Source: an uncultured Chitinophagales bacterium
GTDB lineage: Bacteria > Bacteroidota > Bacteroidia > Chitinophagales > JAHDHT01
Assembly: GCA_938023075.1 (NCBI GenBank)
Contig: CALHDG010000249.1
Span: 1 to 40,937 of the forward strand
DNA: 40,937 bases
Direction of reading: 5' to 3'
Position 1 is the first letter of the stretch. Every line of letters begins with the position of its first letter. Made by a program: the position numbers and the translations under genes. The notes beneath the pieces are model-generated. The model did no database searches. It saw nothing but the letters and a program-made list of their open reading frames with translations, and had not been told where the DNA came from. Shown here piece after piece: positions 8,493 to 17,041 of the stretch.

Positions 8493-10955
8493 ATGATTAA
8501 CAACAAAAATACGACCCTTCTTCGGAAACAACATCTTAAGCAAGTCTTATTTTTGTATGCTAGCATTTGTTTCAGCTTTATGGCTTTTTTGCTTTGGTTG
8601 TATATTCCATATGCTATTCAACCGTTTAATCATTTGTTTTTTTTATTGGCATTTTTAGGCATAGTAGTTTTAGCGGCTATTCCATTTCTATATGAGGATT
8701 TTAGACTTAAGCAAAGTAAATATTTGTTGAAACATATAAATGCACATCCCAAAATGGAATACAGTACAACTTTGCTAGTAAAAAATTCTGACAATTTAAA
8801 TAGTTTAGAAAAAATACAATTATCGAAAATACAAACTCGAGTAAGCAAGGTTTTTAATGAACTGAACACACCTCATTTTTTTGGGAAAGCATTCATATGC
8901 GTATTCATTAATTTGCTTTTGGTAGGATGGGTGATACAATTTCAATTAGATACTCAAGCGGTCAAATCTCCCGTTTCTAATATCTTACCAAATGCAAAAT
9001 CAAGCCTTGAATTTGGTATAGCAGATTCAACTCAAGTTGTATCGTTAAAAGATTATAAGATAAAAGTTATACCTCCAAAATATACTCGCTTACAATCATT
9101 TGCTCAAAAAGAAATGGACATTGAAATTGCTGAAGGAAGTTTGATTGAATGGAGATTACAATTTGATCGTAATGCGCCAAAACCTATTGTGGAAATAGAT
9201 GGTAAATCAATACCTTTCCGCACAAATGATTCGGTTAATTATGCTATAGAACTTACATTGAAAACACCTCGAAAAACATGGTATAATCTTAAAGCAGACA
9301 CCACAATTAAAGCTCCAATATTGAATACTTTATATGCCATAAACGTAATACCTGATAAAAAACCAATTGTACGAATAACAAATTTAAAGCATTATCAGCA
9401 AATTCGGGAAAGTGAATTGAAACCGCAAATGATAAGGTATATTTTAAAAGATGATTATGGAATTTCGAAAGCTGATATACAACTCCTTAAAAGTAGTGGA
9501 GATGGAGAGTCGGTAATTTTTGAGGAAGAAAACTATGCTTTATCTACAGTAAGAAAAGAGGAGGAACAATCGCTTACTATCAATTTAAATGATTTAAAAC
9601 CTGAACCAGGAGATGAGTTTTATATCAGAATAGAAGCAAGTGATAATCATCCTGCCAAAAAGCAAACTGTTTTTTCAGATACCTATATTATTGCTATTGA
9701 AGATACTACAAAACAACAAGCCGATTTTACCATGGCATTGGGTATGGATAGAGAACCAGAATATTTTAGAAGTCAACGACAACTTATTATTGATACCGAA
9801 AATTTGATTGAACAGAAGACCGATTTAAGTGAACTTACTTTTAAAGAAGAAAGTAACAATATTGGAATAGAACAGAAATTACTGCGCCTTCGCTACGGTA
9901 AATTTTTAGGGGAAGAATTTGAAGGAACAATTGGTATTCGAACGTCCTATAACCACGCAAGCCGAACACCTAACAAAAAAGTTTCAAACAATACAGTAAG
10001 TGAAAAAACGCATCATCAGCATGAAGAAAGTTTAGAACATCATCACGATCACGATCATCATGAAGAAGAACATCATCACGAACACGATCATCATAAAGAA
10101 GAACATCAAACTCATAAAAAACACGATCATAATCATCATGAAAATTGTGATCACAACCACGAACATGATATGTTGGAAGAAGTGGAACACTTCGATGAAA
10201 AAGAACACGGTCACGAAAATGAACTTTTAGCACATGATCATTCAAGTCATGATGATGATCACGACCATTCAAGTCATAACTATCATCATCACGGCGAAGA
10301 AACCGAAAACCCGGAAGCACCCAAAAATTGGTTAGCTCCATTTCAACACTTTCACGATAATGCCGAAAGCAATACATTTTTTGAAAGTGAAGTAAAAGCA
10401 AAACTAAAAGCTGCACTCGCACAAATGTGGGATGCTGAATTGCAATTGCGCTTGGGTCAACCTGCCTTGTCTTTACCTTATCAACACAAAGCTTTAAAAT
10501 TAATTAAAGAAGTTCAACAGGCAAGTAGAGTGTATGTAGAACGAGTTGGTTTAGATTTACCTGAAATTGATGTAGCCAAAAAAAGATTAAGAGGAGAGTT
10601 AGATGAAATAACAGACCCTAAGCATATTATTTCTTTGCCCGCTGATCAGGTTGTTCAAAAGATATACCTTGCTTTGCAAAAGGTAGAGTATTTAATACAT
10701 CAACAAACCTATACTTTTGAGACTCATCAAACAGTAAACAAAATTAAAGACTTACTTTATGGTATTCGGGAGAAGGATGAAAATTGTTATGTACAATGTC
10801 TTCATATACTCAATCAAATTCCGAATAAAATAAACAAACTACATGAGCTTCAATATGTTTTGCATTTATTTCTAAAAGAAAATGAATCGCTTAGTGGAAA
10901 GACGGTGAGAAAAAACAGTAGATTAGAGAATTTATACTGGCAGTATGTTAATTAG
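8493..10955 (+). CDS. Large membrane protein, DUF4175-like, with His-rich loop
   Basis: About 820 residues. Two hydrophobic segments near the N-terminus (FLYASICFSFMAFLLWLYIP and LFFLLAFLGIVVLAAIPFLY) and a third near 133-150 (FICVFINLLLVGWVIQF) anchor it. A long, probably periplasmic region follows, with Ig-like or beta stretches such as YKIKVIPPKYT. A His/Asp/Glu-rich loop spans about residues 507-603 (10011-10302). The C-terminal ~200 residues are helical. Layout and neighbour resemble Bacteroidota DUF4175-type proteins found with BatA/GATase1-like membrane proteins. The exact function is unknown. ATG 8493 is chosen; an in-frame TTG at 8484 abuts the dapA stop. Its TAG stop (10953-10955) spans the junction with the foldback element. 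Confidence 0.8.
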   Translation: MINNKNTTLLRKQHLKQVLFLYASICFSFMAFLLWLYIPYAIQPFNHLFFLLAFLGIVVLAAIPFLYEDFRLKQSKYLLKHINAHPKMEYSTTLLVKNSDNLNSLEKIQLSKIQTRVSKVFNELNTPHFFGKAFICVFINLLLVGWVIQFQLDTQAVKSPVSNILPNAKSSLEFGIADSTQVVSLKDYKIKVIPPKYTRLQSFAQKEMDIEIAEGSLIEWRLQFDRNAPKPIVEIDGKSIPFRTNDSVNYAIELTLKTPRKTWYNLKADTTIKAPILNTLYAINVIPDKKPIVRITNLKHYQQIRESELKPQMIRYILKDDYGISKADIQLLKSSGDGESVIFEEENYALSTVRKEEEQSLTINLNDLKPEPGDEFYIRIEASDNHPAKKQTVFSDTYIIAIEDTTKQQADFTMALGMDREPEYFRSQRQLIIDTENLIEQKTDLSELTFKEESNNIGIEQKLLRLRYGKFLGEEFEGTIGIRTSYNHASRTPNKKVSNNTVSEKTHHQHEESLEHHHDHDHHEEEHHHEHDHHKEEHQTHKKHDHNHHENCDHNHEHDMLEEVEHFDEKEHGHENELLAHDHSSHDDDHDHSSHNYHHHGEETENPEAPKNWLAPFQHFHDNAESNTFFESEVKAKLKAALAQMWDAELQLRLGQPALSLPYQHKALKLIKEVQQASRVYVERVGLDLPEIDVAKKRLRGELDEITDPKHIISLPADQVVQKIYLALQKVEYLIHQQTYTFETHQTVNKIKDLLYGIREKDENCYVQCLHILNQIPNKINKLHELQYVLHLFLKENESLSGKTVRKNSRLENLYWQYVN

Positions 10956-11113
10956 GAATGATGAGAAAATAAATTTACCATCTATGATAATGCAATTTTT
11001 TGATAGACGAGGCGAAAAACGTAGTCTTAGTGGGGCTAAGACGAGGCTTTTCAACGAAGTATATCGAAAAATTGCAAAGTCAACATGTAAATTTATTTTT
11101 TTCTCATTCCTTA
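10952..11113 (+). mobile_element. Palindromic foldback element (MITE/ERIC-like), copy A
   Basis: A 156-bp core (10955-11110) begins GGAATGATGAGAAAATAAAT and ends in the inverted counterpart ATTTATTTTTTTCTCATTCC. It is flanked by direct TTA repeats (10952-10954, 11111-11113), which look like a 3-bp target duplication. The palindrome continues inward: GCAATTTTTTGATAGAC faces GTATATCGAAAAATTGC. At the centre, GTCTTAG (11024-11030) pairs with CTAAGAC (11036-11042) around TGGGG. A second copy in opposite orientation lies at 32953-33112. No transposase is encoded. Confidence 0.82.
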
Positions 11114-11134
11114 GTCAATTTTTATATTCATAAA

Positions 11135-12991
11135 TTGCAGTTTTCAGGTTTTTATTTTGATACTTCAGCAACGGTATTGAGCTTAATCATTGGAATAAGT
11201 TCAATAGTTTGGATGATTGGTGTTTGGTTCAGTTATCGTACATCAACTAAAAATATTATTGTAAGAAGTGTGCTTTTTTTGTGTTGTATTTTAAGTGTAG
11301 ATGCTTTAGTACTTCAACCAAAATACAATAAAAAGCAGATCAGTTCAACAGCAGTATTGTTTACGCATCAAAAAGATATTGACCATTTTAATGCTGAACA
11401 ATGGAAGGATAAAAATTACACATTTTTTAAACTACCTCAAATAAAATCTACATCTAAAGACTCATTGTTAATAAAAACTGTAGCCAATGTTGACCATCTG
11501 ATTCATCACTATCAACCAATTGATCAAATTTACATTGTTGGCGATCACCTATCCATAATTGCATTTAAAAATTTACCAGAAGTGCCCATTCAATTTCTTC
11601 CTTCAGTTGCTAAAGAATTGAACAATTTATTGTCTATTGAGTATACAAAGAATTTAAAAGTAAATGAATATTTTGAATTGTTTATAAAATTGGAACTTGA
11701 TTCAAGTATTCAAAAATACACATTGCAAAGTCCTTTTATCCAATTGGATACGATTGAGATTACAGAAAAACCACTAACAATTGAACATAAAGCCATTTGT
11801 GCCATACCGGGCAATCATTTGGTAGAACTTCATTTTTTAAATACAGATAATGCTATAGTAGAAACCGTTGCTTTACCTTTAGAAGTAATCCCTAATCAAA
11901 AAGCATCTATTTTAATGCTTAATGGGTATCCTGGCTTTGAACATAATCACCTGAAAAATTACTTAGCCAAACAAGGGCATCAACTAAAGGTAAAAACTCA
12001 AACATCTTTGCAAAATTTTCAGTTTGATCAAATTAATGTAAAAGAAAAAAGCAAGGCTTTTGTTTTTAATAAGACTTTATTGAAAAACATCGATTTGTTA
12101 ATTGTAGACGGCACATCTTTGTTAGCCCTAAATGAAAGTGCATATCAATTGATAAAACAATTTCATAAAAACGGGATGGCAATATTGTTACGAACTGATG
12201 AAAACATACTAAAAGCCGCTAGCAAATTAGCTGATTTTAAAATTGATATAGAGCAAATTGCACAAAGCCAAAAAATGTTTGCCAAGGTCTTAATTGATAA
12301 GCAACCAACAGAAATAGACATTTACCCTTATCAAAATAACTTATTCACCTCAAAACGCTTTAAAGGAAAAGATGCCGGCAAAATATTATCAACCAACCGG
12401 AATGTTTATCAGTTATTTGGCATCACAAATTTGCAAAACAGTTATTTGTTTAATTTAAAAGGAGATTCATTAACCTACAATCACCTATGGTTTGGTATGA
12501 TAGATGAAATGCTAGGAGTTAAAAACGTGGTTGAAAATACCTGGCAATTTAAGACGGTATTTCCAATTAGCGGTGAAGCTATTAAATTGATTTTATTAAG
12601 TAATGAAACACAACCGGCAGCATTTTTTAAATCACCTGAAACCGTTGAAAACAATTGGTCTGCATTGCATTTACTTCAACATTATTTAATTAGTGAACAA
12701 TATGAAGCCACTTTTTGGGCAAACCAAGCAGGTTGGTATCAATTTAAAACAGGAAAAGATAGTAGTTTTGCCGAACTGTATGTTTCTGGCAGCCATCAAA
12801 ACAAACTTATAAAAAGGTATAACGAAAGTAGGTTAAAGGCAAAATATATTGATTTGGTTGAAGAAAGACATACCGCAGATTACAAAGCACAACATATTTA
12901 TATCAAAAAGTTAATACCACCAATTTGGAATTGGCTAATTTTCATTATATGTTTAAGCACTATTTGGATACTCGAAAAATTTTTCAATTAA
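11135..12991 (+). CDS. Membrane protein with GATase1-like region, partner of the upstream gene
   Basis: About 618 residues from TTG 11135. Two N-terminal membrane segments (VLSLIIGISSIVWMIGVWF and IIVRSVLFLCCILSVDALVL) and one at the C-terminus (IWNWLIFIICLSTIWILEKF) enclose a soluble region. That region has a Rossmann/flavodoxin-like part (ASILMLNGYPGFEHNHL ... IDLLIVDGTSLL), resembling the GATase1-like domain of Bacteroidota membrane proteins that accompany DUF4175/BatA clusters. No catalytic Cys motif is evident. The frame stays open up to TTG 11000, but that part lies inside the foldback element, and homologous proteins as I recall start close to the first membrane helix. The role is unknown; it probably works with the preceding protein in the envelope. 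Confidence 0.72.
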   Translation: MQFSGFYFDTSATVLSLIIGISSIVWMIGVWFSYRTSTKNIIVRSVLFLCCILSVDALVLQPKYNKKQISSTAVLFTHQKDIDHFNAEQWKDKNYTFFKLPQIKSTSKDSLLIKTVANVDHLIHHYQPIDQIYIVGDHLSIIAFKNLPEVPIQFLPSVAKELNNLLSIEYTKNLKVNEYFELFIKLELDSSIQKYTLQSPFIQLDTIEITEKPLTIEHKAICAIPGNHLVELHFLNTDNAIVETVALPLEVIPNQKASILMLNGYPGFEHNHLKNYLAKQGHQLKVKTQTSLQNFQFDQINVKEKSKAFVFNKTLLKNIDLLIVDGTSLLALNESAYQLIKQFHKNGMAILLRTDENILKAASKLADFKIDIEQIAQSQKMFAKVLIDKQPTEIDIYPYQNNLFTSKRFKGKDAGKILSTNRNVYQLFGITNLQNSYLFNLKGDSLTYNHLWFGMIDEMLGVKNVVENTWQFKTVFPISGEAIKLILLSNETQPAAFFKSPETVENNWSALHLLQHYLISEQYEATFWANQAGWYQFKTGKDSSFAELYVSGSHQNKLIKRYNESRLKAKYIDLVEERHTADYKAQHIYIKKLIPPIWNWLIFIICLSTIWILEKFFN

Positions 12992-13020
12992 TATAATTTT
13001 AAAAAAACCAGTATTGAAAT

Positions 13021-13479
13021 ATGACTACATTGAAAGTAAATGATATAGCACCTGATTTTGAGGCTAAAGATCAGAATGGAGAAATAGTAAAATTATCTAA
13101 TTACAAAGGCAAAAAGGTGATTTTATATTTTTATCCACAAGATAATACGCCTACTTGTACAACAGAAGCGTGCAATTTTAGGGATAATTACAGCAAATTA
13201 AAGAAAAAAGGATACGAAGTAATTGGTGTAAGTCCTGATAGTGAAAAAAAGCACCAAAATTTTATTAAAAAATTCGAATTGCCGTTCACCTTACTTTCTG
13301 ATAAAGATTTGAAAGTTGCCAATACTTATGGTGTTTGGGGACCCAAAAAATTTATGGGACGGGTTACCGATTCAATTCACAGAGAAACTTTTGTGATTGA
13401 TGAAAACGGCACGATCGAAAAAATTATTGAAAAAGTAGTTAGCAAAAAGGCAACAGAACAAATTTTGGAGGAAGCTTAA
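13021..13479 (+). CDS. bcp: Thioredoxin-dependent thiol peroxidase (BCP-type peroxiredoxin)
   Basis: 152 residues, full length. A thioredoxin fold of the AhpC/TSA superfamily with the BCP motif TPTCTTEACNFRD: peroxidatic Cys46 and resolving Cys51, in the CxxxxC spacing of the atypical two-Cys class. Position 45 is Thr where Gly is usual (TPGCT); the cysteines are intact. It reduces hydrogen peroxide and organic peroxides using thioredoxin. It starts 29 bp after the preceding gene and probably ends the accA-dapA operon. Confidence 0.95.
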   Translation: MTTLKVNDIAPDFEAKDQNGEIVKLSNYKGKKVILYFYPQDNTPTCTTEACNFRDNYSKLKKKGYEVIGVSPDSEKKHQNFIKKFELPFTLLSDKDLKVANTYGVWGPKKFMGRVTDSIHRETFVIDENGTIEKIIEKVVSKKATEQILEEA

Positions 13480-13623
13480 TTCTATTTTTTTGAGACAGAA
13501 AATGGATTATAGCTACTAAATTTATAGTATTGAAGGACAATTTACACAATTGATACTTCCATTGGTTAAAAAATAGATTTTGTTATCAAATGTTAAATTA
13601 TCGTTATTTTTTAAGGGTAAATA

Positions 13624-13631
13624 TATGTTTG
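13624..13631 (+). promoter_or_regulatory. Possible -7 box TATGTTTG for the TPR gene
   Basis: It matches TAnnTTTG exactly. It would start transcription near 13638, giving a ~97-nt leader to the gene at 13735. No matching -33 TTTG is found at the usual distance. Confidence 0.35.
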
Positions 13632-13634
13632 CTG

Positions 13635-13653
13635 TGAGAAAATAAACTTACCA
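13635..13653. repeat. Fragment like the left end of the foldback element (E)
   Basis: TGAGAAAATAAACTTACCA matches 18 of 19 bases of the left terminal repeat of copy A (10962-10980). The outer GGAATGA and the right half are absent, so this is a relic or chance match in AT-rich DNA. Confidence 0.3.
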
Positions 13654-13734
13654 ATCCCATAAAAATCATTTTTTATCTTAAACCATAGGGAAAATAAACA
13701 ATCTTTAAGTTACAAACGAAAATTTTAATTTAGA

Positions 13735-14925
13735 ATGAATACAATGAAAAAGTCTTTTATTTTAACGGCATTAGTACTTTTTAGTGGACTTTTTGTTCAC
13801 GCACAAAATAACAAAGTAGTCAGTGCCTGGAATTATTTAACCCAGTTTGATCGTGATTCTGACGATGATGCATTGATAAAAGCAAGAGAAGCTATTGATG
13901 CAGCTTTAAAACACGAAAAAACTATGGGCAATTCAAAAACCTGGCATTATAAAGGTTTAATAGAACTAAAACTCGGTAGCAGCGAAGCACATAAAGATGT
14001 GGCTGGAGATGCGATCAATATGGCTTCAGAAGCATTTAGTAAAAGTTTAGAGTTAGATAATAAAAACCGGTACAGAGATGATAATATTCAAAATTTGGGT
14101 GCATTAGCTACTATATTGAGTAATGAAGGAATTGGTCATTACAACAATAAAGATTTTAAAAATGCTTATAGCAGTTTTAGCAAAATTTTATCGGTAAACG
14201 AAATTGTAACCCAATACAGCAAGAACAAACCACCTATGGATACATCAAGCATGAAAAATGCTGCATTATGTGCTCAGAAGGCAAATCTAGATGAAGAAGC
14301 CCTGTCAATATACCAAAAAATTTATGATGCTGATATAAAAGACATCGGGGTACTTTCAAGCTTAGGTGCTTTATACAAAAAAACCGGTGATGATGCTAAA
14401 GCAAAAATGATAAGAGCTGAGGCACGTGAATTATTTCCAGAAAATCAAGGAATTTTAATTGATGAGATAAATGAATTGTTAGCCAATGATAAGCAAGAAG
14501 ATGCCATTGATTTGTTAACCGAAGCAATAACCAACGAACCAGAAAAAGCAGAATACCATTTTGTATTAGGTACTGCAAAAGATAAAATGAAAGATTATGA
14601 AGGTGCACAATCAGCTTACGAAAAAGCCATTGAATTAAATCCAGAATATTTTGATGCCTATTTTAATCTTGGCGCAATTTTTTACAACAAAGCTGCTGAT
14701 CTTACCAAGCAAATGCAAGAATTGAGTTTAGATGCTAACGATGAGTACGATCGGTTAAATAAAGAAAGTGGTGATCTATTTCAACAATCCCTACCTTTTT
14801 TAGAAAAAGCGCATACTATTAACAAAACTGACATCAATACCCTAAATGCATTAAAAGAAATATATGCGAAAATAGGAGACTTTGATAAGTCGAATGCTAT
14901 GAAAGAGTTGTTGAATCAGCAATAA
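13735..14925 (+). CDS. Secreted or periplasmic tetratricopeptide-repeat protein
   Basis: 396 residues. It has a signal peptide (MKKSFILTALVLFSGLFVHA, cut after AQ). TPR-type helical repeats fill the rest, clearest at EKAEYHFVLGTAKDKMKDYE and AYEKAIELNPEYFDAYFNLG (~residues 265-315), with weaker ones before and after. Such proteins act as scaffolds; the partner is unknown. The start is ATG 13735 or, equally, ATG 13744 (MKKSF). It is a single-gene unit: 255 bp from bcp upstream and with its own terminator at 14949. Confidence 0.88.
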   Translation: MNTMKKSFILTALVLFSGLFVHAQNNKVVSAWNYLTQFDRDSDDDALIKAREAIDAALKHEKTMGNSKTWHYKGLIELKLGSSEAHKDVAGDAINMASEAFSKSLELDNKNRYRDDNIQNLGALATILSNEGIGHYNNKDFKNAYSSFSKILSVNEIVTQYSKNKPPMDTSSMKNAALCAQKANLDEEALSIYQKIYDADIKDIGVLSSLGALYKKTGDDAKAKMIRAEARELFPENQGILIDEINELLANDKQEDAIDLLTEAITNEPEKAEYHFVLGTAKDKMKDYEGAQSAYEKAIELNPEYFDAYFNLGAIFYNKAADLTKQMQELSLDANDEYDRLNKESGDLFQQSLPFLEKAHTINKTDINTLNALKEIYAKIGDFDKSNAMKELLNQQ

Positions 14926-14948
14926 TATAAGTTTTCATATATATAAAA

Positions 14949-14979
14949 AGTCGGTTAATTATTTAACCGGCTTTTTTTA
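14949..14979 (+). terminator. Rho-independent terminator of the TPR gene
   Basis: A ten-base-pair stem, AGTCGGTTAA (14949-14958) with TTAACCGGCT (14963-14972), has one G-T wobble and a 4-nt loop, and is followed by a run of T. Confidence 0.9.
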
Positions 14980-15055
14980 TAAGACAGATATTTCATAAAA
15001 TATTAAGTAGCGATACAATAAGGCAGTTTGGAAACAGGCAACACTAAATGGTCAA

Positions 15056-15106
15056 CCAAAAAATATCGAACACCGAACACCCAATTTTGAATGACGAAAT
15101 TTTCCA
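15056..15106 (-). repeat. TTCGATATT-type dispersed repeat, copy 1
   Basis: The minus strand (TGGAAAATTTCGTCATTCAA ... GTTCGGTGTTCGATA, TTTTTTGG) aligns with 31038-31095 on the plus strand, apart from a short insertion in the latter. Confidence 0.75.
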
Positions 15107-15166
15107 TTCGAAAAACAACACTTAGCAACTACACAACCCAACACCCTTTAGCGTAGTTGACTTGGA

Positions 15167-15215
15167 AATCGGGGATAGTTTAAAAACTTCGGTGCTTAGT
15201 AGTAAGAAAAAAAAT
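15167..15215 (+). repeat. 49-bp dispersed repeat, copy 2
   Basis: AATCGGGG, one base, then TAGTTTAAAAACTTCGGTGC and an A-rich tail; the inverted partner of 2846-2894 with about five differences. Unlike copy 1 it lacks the preceding RNA-element arms. Confidence 0.75.
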
Positions 15216-15256
15216 CGATGTCAGTCGAGATATTTATGGAGTTCTGAGTTTTGTGT

Positions 15257-17041
15257 CTATGGTTTTAAAAATTTAAACAAAACCCCTCCGCTTATAAAAA
15301 CCAATGCAAAACCCAACCAATACCATCTGGTTTTTGAATACAGCGAATCGGAATTGCCGGTAGCTATTAAACCTGCCCAATTAACAGGGTGACTTTCGCT
15401 TATTAGTGCATCGTTTAAATAGCCTAATTTTGCTTGCTGTAATGCAACATCTTTGCTTTCCCCACTTTTTAAATTTTTAAAAAACCCACGAAGTACATTG
15501 GCAGAAGCATGTTCGGGGATACTCCATAAACTCATCACTAAGCTAGGGCAACCGGCATAAGTAAATGCCCGGGATAAACTCATCACCCCTTCTCCCTTTT
15601 GTAAAAGACCCGTGCCGGTATTGCAGGCACTTAAAACCGCTAAATCGGTTTGCAGTTTCATATTGTACAAATCGGCAGCATACAAATTGGAGTTGCCGGG
15701 TATAGCATCTTTAGTAAAAACTAAATGAGAATTTAAAGGATGCCGATCATCCAATTTGCCGTGCATGCCAAATTGTAGAATTTGGTAATTCAAGGAATCT
15801 TCCAAAAAATGTTGCTTGCTTGCTCGATTACCTGAATAAGCTTCTCCATTAAAAAATAAAGCCATGTCTTGCACCAATTGACGGATTGTCGGTAAATCTT
15901 CATCAAGGCTATCGGACTTTTCATACAGTGCTGCATAACCCCCATATTTTGAGGTTTGTTGGTTCTCGTTTTTTACATTATTTTCAAGTTGTTCCATCAT
16001 TAAAGCAGCAGAATAATGGTAACTAACAGACTGTTGTTTTAACACATAAGCTAAGTTTTTGTAATCAACCGATGCAGTATCACCCATTTCGGTCAACAAT
16101 AGCTCGAAAGGAATATAATTCAATTCTCCATCCGGAATAATTTTTAAATGTGTATGATGACTTAATTCTTCAAGCGGCTGATTTAGCAAGCAATTGTGTA
16201 AAGTATGTGCATGCTGCACAAACTGCCGAAATATTTTTGGCGTATAGGGATTGGCTTTCATTTCAGGCTTAGATAAAGTAACCACCTCTCTAAAATTTTG
16301 GATGACGGTATTCCAATCGGCAGGTTTTTGGGTTTTGAACAATTGGGTATTGTCTTTTTGAGTGAGTAATGTGTAGATGGAGGAATCACCAACAAAATAA
16401 GAAAGGATGGCGGTTTGATCATTTAATTGTTCTTGAACATCGCTTAGTTGAGTTTGGTTTTGTTGGTATTTTAGGTTGTAGTAATCAGGATGGTTTTCTT
16501 CTAAGTTGTTGATTAATCGGCGATACAGTTCTTTGTTTTCAAAGAGGGTGTTTTCCAATTCATTAATTGCTGTAATGGTATCTTCATTTAAACGAGCATC
16601 GTTCAGTTGTCGTTGGTAAAATGAGATGGCTATTTTTAAATCTTTCTCTTGTTCAATCAAACTATCCGGTAAATTGGCGAATTGTAAAGCATCAGCTTCA
16701 TTCATAGCTTGTAGTAGAACGGTGGCTTTGTTTTTTTCCATAAAGCGGAAAGTAGATGCTCCAATATCTTGCCCTTTTTCTTGCAATTCATAAGCTATTT
16801 TTAAAGCATTTTCAATATATGATACAATGTTTTTTGCCTGGAATAAGCGGGAGTTTTCAGTGGAGATGTCTTGCTGGAGATTGTTGTGGAAATTGAAGGC
16901 GGTTTGATATGTTTGGTTGGCGAGGGTTAGGTATTTTTGGCTGTTGTTTTGTTGGTAGTATTGGCAGGCGGCGGTGGCTTTTAGGTGGAGTACTCTTATT
17001 ATATCTGGGTTTGAGTAGATGAATAGGCTTGTGTCTTTCAT
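15257..17041 (-). CDS. CHAT-domain (caspase-like) protease, N-terminally truncated, membrane-anchored
   Basis: 594 residues. The first ~200 are helical (end of a TPR array and linker: NPDIIRVLHLKATAACQYYQ). The CHAT domain occupies about 330-560. The catalytic dyad is present: His427 in FGMHGKLDD and Cys473 in LSACNTGTG. A C-terminal membrane segment (WYWLGFALVFISGGVLFKFL) follows. CHAT proteins are caspase-clan proteases; Bacteroidota versions usually carry several hundred residues of TPRs before this point, and they are missing here. An in-frame TAG at 17048-17050 lies just upstream of ATG 17041, so the frame cannot extend. The first 185 bp overlap the subtilase gene in another frame. No signal peptide is seen. 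Either an overlapping gene, a frameshifted fusion or a truncation relic. Confidence 0.85.
   Translation of the reverse strand: MKDTSLFIYSNPDIIRVLHLKATAACQYYQQNNSQKYLTLANQTYQTAFNFHNNLQQDISTENSRLFQAKNIVSYIENALKIAYELQEKGQDIGASTFRFMEKNKATVLLQAMNEADALQFANLPDSLIEQEKDLKIAISFYQRQLNDARLNEDTITAINELENTLFENKELYRRLINNLEENHPDYYNLKYQQNQTQLSDVQEQLNDQTAILSYFVGDSSIYTLLTQKDNTQLFKTQKPADWNTVIQNFREVVTLSKPEMKANPYTPKIFRQFVQHAHTLHNCLLNQPLEELSHHTHLKIIPDGELNYIPFELLLTEMGDTASVDYKNLAYVLKQQSVSYHYSAALMMEQLENNVKNENQQTSKYGGYAALYEKSDSLDEDLPTIRQLVQDMALFFNGEAYSGNRASKQHFLEDSLNYQILQFGMHGKLDDRHPLNSHLVFTKDAIPGNSNLYAADLYNMKLQTDLAVLSACNTGTGLLQKGEGVMSLSRAFTYAGCPSLVMSLWSIPEHASANVLRGFFKNLKSGESKDVALQQAKLGYLNDALISESHPVNWAGLIATGNSDSLYSKTRWYWLGFALVFISGGVLFKFLKP

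Larger units (their letters stand above)
14980..15256. other. Spacer made largely of dispersed repeats
   Basis: Between the TPR terminator and the convergent CHAT gene lie a copy of the TTCGATATT-type repeat (15056-15106, minus orientation) and a copy of the 49-bp repeat (15167-15215). A frame open at 15162-15392 (+) runs from this repeat into the CHAT gene antisense and is not credible. Confidence 0.65.

Noticed and set aside
9970-10422. Minus-strand open frames rich in His, Asp and Met
   Set aside because: They are antisense to the CAT/CAC-rich His loop of the plus-strand gene; the lack of stops follows from that composition.
10945-11133. Small plus-strand frame across the foldback element
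   Set aside because: It overlaps the end of the upstream gene and consists of element sequence.
15162-15392. 76-codon plus-strand frame (with SLKTSVLSSK)
   Set aside because: It starts in the dispersed repeat and ends antisense inside the CHAT gene; repeat DNA, not a conserved protein.
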